The notes under the pieces: model-generated
Told to the model about the DNA's origin: nothing
Databases searched by the model: none
What the model saw: the letters and a program-made list of their open reading frames with translations, nothing else
Position numbers and translations under genes: made by a program
Assembly (NCBI GenBank): GCA_035562355.1
Contig: DATMXU010000181.1
Location: forward strand, 1-5,271
Origin: Pseudoflavonifractor sp035562355
GTDB lineage: Bacteria > Bacillota > Clostridia > Oscillospirales > Oscillospiraceae
Reading direction: 5' to 3'
DNA length: 5,271 bases
In this document: positions 4,351 to 5,271 of the stretch, piece by piece
How the letters are laid out: each line of letters starts with the position of its first letter
Numbering within the stretch: the first letter of the stretch is position 1

Positions 4351-5236
4351 CGCCGTAGACGATGGCAACAGCCTGCCTGCAGGCGTCGATCTCCGCCACC
4401 TGGGGCGCTCCGCCGTACTCCCCGTCCAGGGTCCAGGGGATGGGGCCGCCGCCGGTCACCCTCAGATGGGAGGCATGGAAACCGGTGACCCCGGCGGCGC
4501 CCGAGAAGTCCTGTTTCACCAGCGCGGTCATGACGGCCTGAAACTCCAGTGCACTCTTGGGCTTTTGAACGAGGATGACCTCCATCAGCCCGTCGTCCAG
4601 GGCCACCTCGCTGGCGGGCAGGCCGAGGATGCCGCCCACCGACACGGTGTTGCTCACCATGCCGAAGATATACTCCCCCTCCTCCGTGCCGCCGTCATGC
4701 TCCACGGTGAGGGGGTAGCTCTCAATGGAGCCTAAGCGCATCATCCCCTCCAGCAGATAGGCAAAGTGGCCGAACATATTCTTGAAGGGCTGAGGCGTAT
4801 CGTAGGCCACGTCGGTAAACGCGCCGAAGGCGGCCACGTAGACAAAATACCCGCCGTTAAAGCACCCGACGTCGCAGGGGCGGGGCGCTCCGGCGGCGGC
4901 GACGGCGGCCCGCCTGTCGTACCCCCGGGGGAGGCGCAGGTTGCGGGCAAAGTCGTTTGTGGTGCCCGCAGGGATATAGCCCAGCACCGGGCGGCGCTCC
5001 AGCGTCATCAGGCCGTTCACCAGCTCGTGGAGGGTGCCGTCCCCGCCGCAGCAGACCACCCGGTCAAATTGATCCCCCAGGCGGGCGGCAGTCTCGGCGG
5101 CGTCCCCCTTGTGTTGGGTGGGATGGACGGTCACCTGCCACCCAGCCTTGACAAAGGTGTCCAAAAATCCGGCCAGCCGGGCCTTCACCTGGCCCTTGCC
5201 CGCCTGAGCATTGTAGATGAAGAGCAGCTTGTCCAT
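4346..5236 (-). CDS. Diacylglycerol/lipid kinase of the DgkB/YegS family
   Basis: This is a 296-aa soluble lipid kinase of normal family length. The N-terminal nucleotide-binding domain shows YNAQAGKG (8-15), the hallmark CGGDGTLHELVNG (63-75, GGDGT at 64-68) and GYIPAGTTNDFARNL (86-100). The C-terminal domain carries DVGCFNGGYFVYVAAFGAF (122-140), SNTVSVGG (195-202), LDDG (213-216) and WTLDGEYG (268-275), whose DGE acidic pair is conserved in the catalytic centre of DgkB-type enzymes. Such enzymes phosphorylate diacylglycerol to phosphatidic acid at the membrane, returning it to phospholipid synthesis; some relatives prefer other lipids, so the substrate is inferred. The ATG at 5234-5236 has AAGGGG 8 nt upstream and gives the family-typical start MDKLLFIYNAQAGKG. 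It is convergent with spoIIP. Its promoter, or the upstream gene of its operon, lies beyond the window. Confidence 0.93.
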   Translation of the reverse strand: MDKLLFIYNAQAGKGQVKARLAGFLDTFVKAGWQVTVHPTQHKGDAAETAARLGDQFDRVVCCGGDGTLHELVNGLMTLERRPVLGYIPAGTTNDFARNLRLPRGYDRRAAVAAAGAPRPCDVGCFNGGYFVYVAAFGAFTDVAYDTPQPFKNMFGHFAYLLEGMMRLGSIESYPLTVEHDGGTEEGEYIFGMVSNTVSVGGILGLPASEVALDDGLMEVILVQKPKSALEFQAVMTALVKQDFSGAAGVTGFHASHLRVTGGGPIPWTLDGEYGGAPQVAEIDACRQAVAIVYGE

Positions 5237-5271
5237 GGAAATCCCCTTATAACGCTTTTTTTATCCTTTAT

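Overview
The window is GC-rich (roughly 60-65% by eye) and carries SpoIIP, which occurs only in endospore formers, together with FabT-like, DegV, YegS/DgkB and DUF2156 genes. This points to a high-GC endospore-forming member of the Clostridia, most likely an Oscillospiraceae-type gut bacterium (Flavonifractor / Pseudoflavonifractor / Intestinimonas-like). That placement is inferred from base composition and gene content, not from a marker gene.

Layout from left to right. Positions 1-553 (minus) hold the N-terminal 184 codons of a DUF2156 protein, a GNAT-like fold related to phosphatidylglycerol lysyltransferase. Positions 692-901 (minus) hold a 69-aa PspC-domain membrane protein with its own extended -10 promoter and a strong intrinsic terminator (643-678). 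Positions 902-1456 have no gene. The right part of this stretch (1025-1445) is two tandem 210/211-bp repeats, each containing a copy of the last 17 codons and stop of degV plus a hairpin-rich element of about 145 bp. The true degV 3' end forms a third, partial unit. Positions 1457-2296 (degV, fatty-acid-binding FakB-type) and 2344-2805 (FabT-like MarR regulator) form a minus-strand operon. A consensus sigma-A promoter drives it, with a perfect 15-nt FabT-box-like palindrome at the start of the transcript. Divergent from it, 2982-4184 (plus) encodes SpoIIP, preceded by a plausible sigma-E promoter whose -35 lies in a perfect inverted repeat. SpoIIP and the convergent gene at 4346-5236 (minus, DgkB/YegS-type lipid kinase) are separated by a cluster of three hairpins.

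How the genes fit together. FabT-like regulators repress fatty acid synthesis genes, and DegV/FakB proteins present exogenous fatty acids to a kinase. The marR-degV operon therefore looks like an autoregulated fatty-acid sensing and uptake unit. The DgkB-type kinase recycles diacylglycerol into phospholipid synthesis, DUF2156 relatives modify lipids, and PspC is an envelope-stress-type membrane protein, so much of the window concerns the membrane. SpoIIP is a peptidoglycan hydrolase for engulfment during sporulation. The most unusual item is the degV-tail/hairpin tandem repeat. In its outermost tail copy all four base differences from degV are synonymous, which suggests it descends from a once-functional degV end.
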